DNA of 8,249 nucleotides, from positions 1-8,249 of the forward strand of contig CALLKK010000014.1 in assembly GCA_938008435.1 (NCBI GenBank), read 5' to 3'. Position numbers and translations under genes: made by a program. The notes below the pieces were generated by a model. The model was not told the DNA's origin. It did not search any database and worked only from the letters and a program-made list of their open reading frames with translations. Positions 6,353-8,249 of the stretch are shown here, piece by piece (positions within the stretch are counted from its first letter, which is position 1; each line of letters opens with the position of its first letter). Source of the stretch: an uncultured Steroidobacter sp. (GTDB lineage: Bacteria; Pseudomonadota; Gammaproteobacteria; Steroidobacterales; Steroidobacteraceae).

Positions 6353-6453
6353 GTCACGGCGGAGCTGGGCAAGAATTAGCGGCAATTTGACAATTTGCGA
6401 TACTGTGGCGAGACCTTGGCTCGCTCACATTCGGGTACTGGAACCAGACTCAC

Positions 6454-8193
6454 ATGGCAGACGCAATTCCGTCCTTTAGCGCTCAGCGCCTCGCTCTGCA
6501 GGGACTGCCGCTGCGTCTCATTCAGGACGGGCTCATCGACGAGCCCACGATGCTTCAAGCGATTGCGGACGCGAAGGAGAACGGCACCAATCTGGTTTCC
6601 CACCTGGTCAACGCCGGGTTGGCCGACCCGCGCGAGATCGCAATCGCCGCTTCTCAGGAGTTCGGCGTCCCGCTCCTGGATCTGGACGCGGTGCAAATCG
6701 ATCTCGATACCGTCAAGCTCGTTTCCGACAAGCTGCTGAACAAGCACCGGGTGCTGCCGCTCGTCAAACGCGGCAAGAAGCTGTTCGTCGCCGTCTCCGA
6801 CCCGACGAACCTGCATGCCCTCGATGAGATCAAGTTCCAAACCGGTCTGTCCGTCGAAGCGGTCGTCGTCGAAGAGGACAAACTTCAGCGCATCAGTAAC
6901 AAGGCGATCGAGCAGGTCGACTCGACGATGCCGGCGCTGGGCGACGACGACCTCGATCTCGACAACCTTGAGGTTTCAGCGGGCGAAGACGAGCTCGACA
7001 AGGAAACCATCGGCCGCGACGACGTCGAAGACGCGCCGATCGTCCGATTCGTAAACAAGGTGCTGCTGGATGCCATCAAGCGGGGCGCTTCCGATATCCA
7101 CTTCGAGCCTTACGAGAAGTCATACCGCATCCGGTTCCGTCTGGACGGTTATTTGAAAGAAGTCGCCAGCCCGCCCGTGCAGCTTGCCGGCAAGCTTGCC
7201 GCGCGCCTCAAGGTCATGTCCCGCCTCGACATCGCCGAGCGGCGTATACCGCAGGACGGGCGCATCAAGATGCGCATCTCGAAGAATCGCGCCATCGACT
7301 TCCGCGTGAGCACGTGCCCGACGCTGTTCGGCGAGAAGATCGTCTGCCGTATTCTCGATCCGTCGAGCGCGATGCTGGGCATCGATGCCCTCGGCTACGA
7401 GCCGCAACAGAAGGAGCTTTATCTCAAGGCCCTCTCTCAGCCGCACGGCATGATCCTCGTGACGGGTCCGACCGGCAGCGGTAAGACCGTGTCGCTCTAC
7501 ACGGGCCTCAACATCCTCAACAAGGAAGACACGAACATCTCGACGGCCGAGGATCCGGCCGAAATCAACCTGCCCGGCGTCAATCAGGTGAACGTCAATC
7601 CCAAGGTCGGCCTGACGTTCGCTTCGGCGCTGCGCGCATTCCTGCGCCAGGACCCGGACGTCATCATGGTGGGCGAGATCCGCGACCTCGAGACGGCCGA
7701 GATCGCGATCAAGGCGGCGCAAACGGGCCACTTGGTGCTCTCGACGCTGCACACGAACGACGCGCCGAAGACCCTGACGCGTCTGATCGACATGGGCGTC
7801 AAGCCCTACGCGATTGCCACGTCGGTAACGCTCATCATTGCGCAGCGCCTCGCCCGCAAGCTGTGCAACAACTGTAAGACGCCCGTCGAAATGCCGCCCG
7901 AGGCTCTGCTCAAGGAAGGCTTCACCGAAGAAGAGATTGCGGAAGGCATCAAGATCTACAAGCCCGTCGGATGCAGCCAGTGCACGGACGGGTACAAAGG
8001 CCGCACGGGCATTTATCAGGTGATGCCGGTCACCGAGGCCATTCAGAAGATCATCCTGCAGGGAGGCACAGCCGTGGACATTGCCGAGCAGGCCGCCGCG
8101 GAAGGCATCTGGGACTTGCGCAAGTCCGGCTTGGCGAAGGTCAAGGCAGGCATCACCAGTTTGGAAGAAGTGAATCAGTGCACCGTTGAGTGA
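6454..8193 (+). CDS. pilB: PilB, type IV pilus extension (assembly) ATPase
   Basis: Cytoplasmic hexameric GspE/PulE-family ATPase that drives pilin polymerisation with the platform protein PilC. The 579-residue length is close to the ~566 I recall for Pseudomonas PilB. The N-terminal MshEN-type domain spans about residues 15-155, then an acidic linker (158-193) precedes the catalytic core. The core shows Walker A GPTGSGKT (338-345), an Asp box TAEDPAEINLPG (364-375), Walker B IMVGEIRD (404-411) with the catalytic Glu, and a His box with His426 and His433. A CxxC pair at 471/474 and another at 507/510 form the zinc-binding motif typical of PilB and absent from the retraction ATPase PilT. The N-terminal repeats lack the RLG triplets of cyclic-di-GMP-binding MshEN domains, so such binding is not predicted. 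The ATG start has only a weak GGAA (6440-6443) upstream, but the N-terminus aligns well with known PilB. The next gene begins 31 bases later. Confidence 0.97.
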   Translation: MADAIPSFSAQRLALQGLPLRLIQDGLIDEPTMLQAIADAKENGTNLVSHLVNAGLADPREIAIAASQEFGVPLLDLDAVQIDLDTVKLVSDKLLNKHRVLPLVKRGKKLFVAVSDPTNLHALDEIKFQTGLSVEAVVVEEDKLQRISNKAIEQVDSTMPALGDDDLDLDNLEVSAGEDELDKETIGRDDVEDAPIVRFVNKVLLDAIKRGASDIHFEPYEKSYRIRFRLDGYLKEVASPPVQLAGKLAARLKVMSRLDIAERRIPQDGRIKMRISKNRAIDFRVSTCPTLFGEKIVCRILDPSSAMLGIDALGYEPQQKELYLKALSQPHGMILVTGPTGSGKTVSLYTGLNILNKEDTNISTAEDPAEINLPGVNQVNVNPKVGLTFASALRAFLRQDPDVIMVGEIRDLETAEIAIKAAQTGHLVLSTLHTNDAPKTLTRLIDMGVKPYAIATSVTLIIAQRLARKLCNNCKTPVEMPPEALLKEGFTEEEIAEGIKIYKPVGCSQCTDGYKGRTGIYQVMPVTEAIQKIILQGGTAVDIAEQAAAEGIWDLRKSGLAKVKAGITSLEEVNQCTVE

Positions 8194-8212
8194 CAGCAGA
8201 CGGCTCTAGCTC

Positions 8213-8216
8213 AGGA
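8213..8216 (+). promoter_or_regulatory. Ribosome binding site of the gene after pilB
   Basis: AGGA lies 8 bases before the ATG at 8225, a normal spacing, and supports a real start codon there. Confidence 0.6.
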
Positions 8217-8224
8217 TCGGAAAC

Positions 8225-8249
8225 ATGGCTCAAGCAGCACCAGCCCAGC
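8225..8249 (+). CDS. pilC: Start of the next gene, probably PilC inner-membrane platform protein (3' end outside window)
   Basis: Only the first eight codons are visible (MAQAAPAQ), running off the right edge. The ATG has a good ribosome site and lies 31 bases after pilB. The name rests on the common pilB-pilC(-pilD) gene order, because eight residues cannot identify a protein. If correct, it is the polytopic protein that couples the PilB motor to pilin assembly. Confidence 0.6.

Larger units (their letters stand above)
6160..6453 (+). other. Non-coding region between the cassette and pilB
   Basis: No credible gene is seen in these 294 bases on either strand. The first two thirds are very GC-rich, with three copies of GGCGGCC (6195, 6219, 6303) and repeated CTCCGG/CCGGAG words (6205, 6273, 6285, 6328). 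The last part is more AT-rich and should hold the pilB promoter. It contains a direct repeat CAATTTG (6383-6389 and 6391-6397) and a TTGACA (6387-6392) without a matching -10 at normal spacing. A GG-N10-GC arrangement at 6367-6380 resembles sigma-54 sites but matches the flanking consensus poorly. Confidence 0.6.

Noticed and set aside
7543..7578. Ala in the PilB Asp box (EDPAEI, where EDPVEI is common) as a damaged ATPase
   Set aside because: The charged residues are intact, all other ATPase motifs are complete, and I recall the same substitution in other proteobacterial PilB proteins. It is probably ordinary variation.

Overview
The window looks like a chromosomal type IVa pilus (T4aP) locus from a fairly GC-rich proteobacterium, most likely a gammaproteobacterium of a Xanthomonadales- or Steroidobacter-like type. 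That placement rests on remembered resemblance of the PilR, PilA and PilB proteins to Pseudomonas, Xanthomonas and Neisseria homologues, so it is an inference. All recognisable genes lie on the + strand. I see no tRNA, rRNA, CRISPR array, transposase or insertion sequence.

Layout. 1-1021: 3' part of pilR, the sigma-54-dependent activator of pilin transcription. 1022-1290: a regulatory region with a cluster of C/GTGTC words (candidate PilR enhancer sites), a textbook -24/-12 promoter at 1208-1223 and a strong ribosome binding site. 1291-1815: pilA, the major pilin with a short type IVa leader. 1844-1876: a strong intrinsic terminator, followed by further copies of its stem sequence that could form alternative pairings. 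1943-6159: three close-packed genes that are not core pilus genes, namely an FAD-dependent oxidoreductase of the UDP-galactopyranose mutase/amine oxidase type, a 614-residue multi-span membrane protein that may be a GT-C-type glycosyltransferase, and a TVP38/TMEM64 (VTT) membrane protein. 6160-6453: a non-coding stretch with GC-rich mutually exclusive hairpins and an operator-like palindrome. 6454-8193: complete pilB, the pilus extension ATPase. 8225-8249: first codons of the next gene, by position probably pilC.

How the genes may work together. PilR, normally controlled by the sensor PilS (not in the window), should drive pilA through sigma-54. PilA is the fibre subunit, and PilB with PilC powers assembly at the inner membrane. 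The three-gene cassette sits between pilA and pilB, a place where pilin-modification genes occur in some bacteria. It shows no convincing promoter of its own, so it may depend on read-through past the pilA terminator. The most interesting hypothesis here is that it makes or transfers a sugar or lipid-linked precursor to the cell surface, perhaps onto the pilin. The sequence suggests this but does not prove it.
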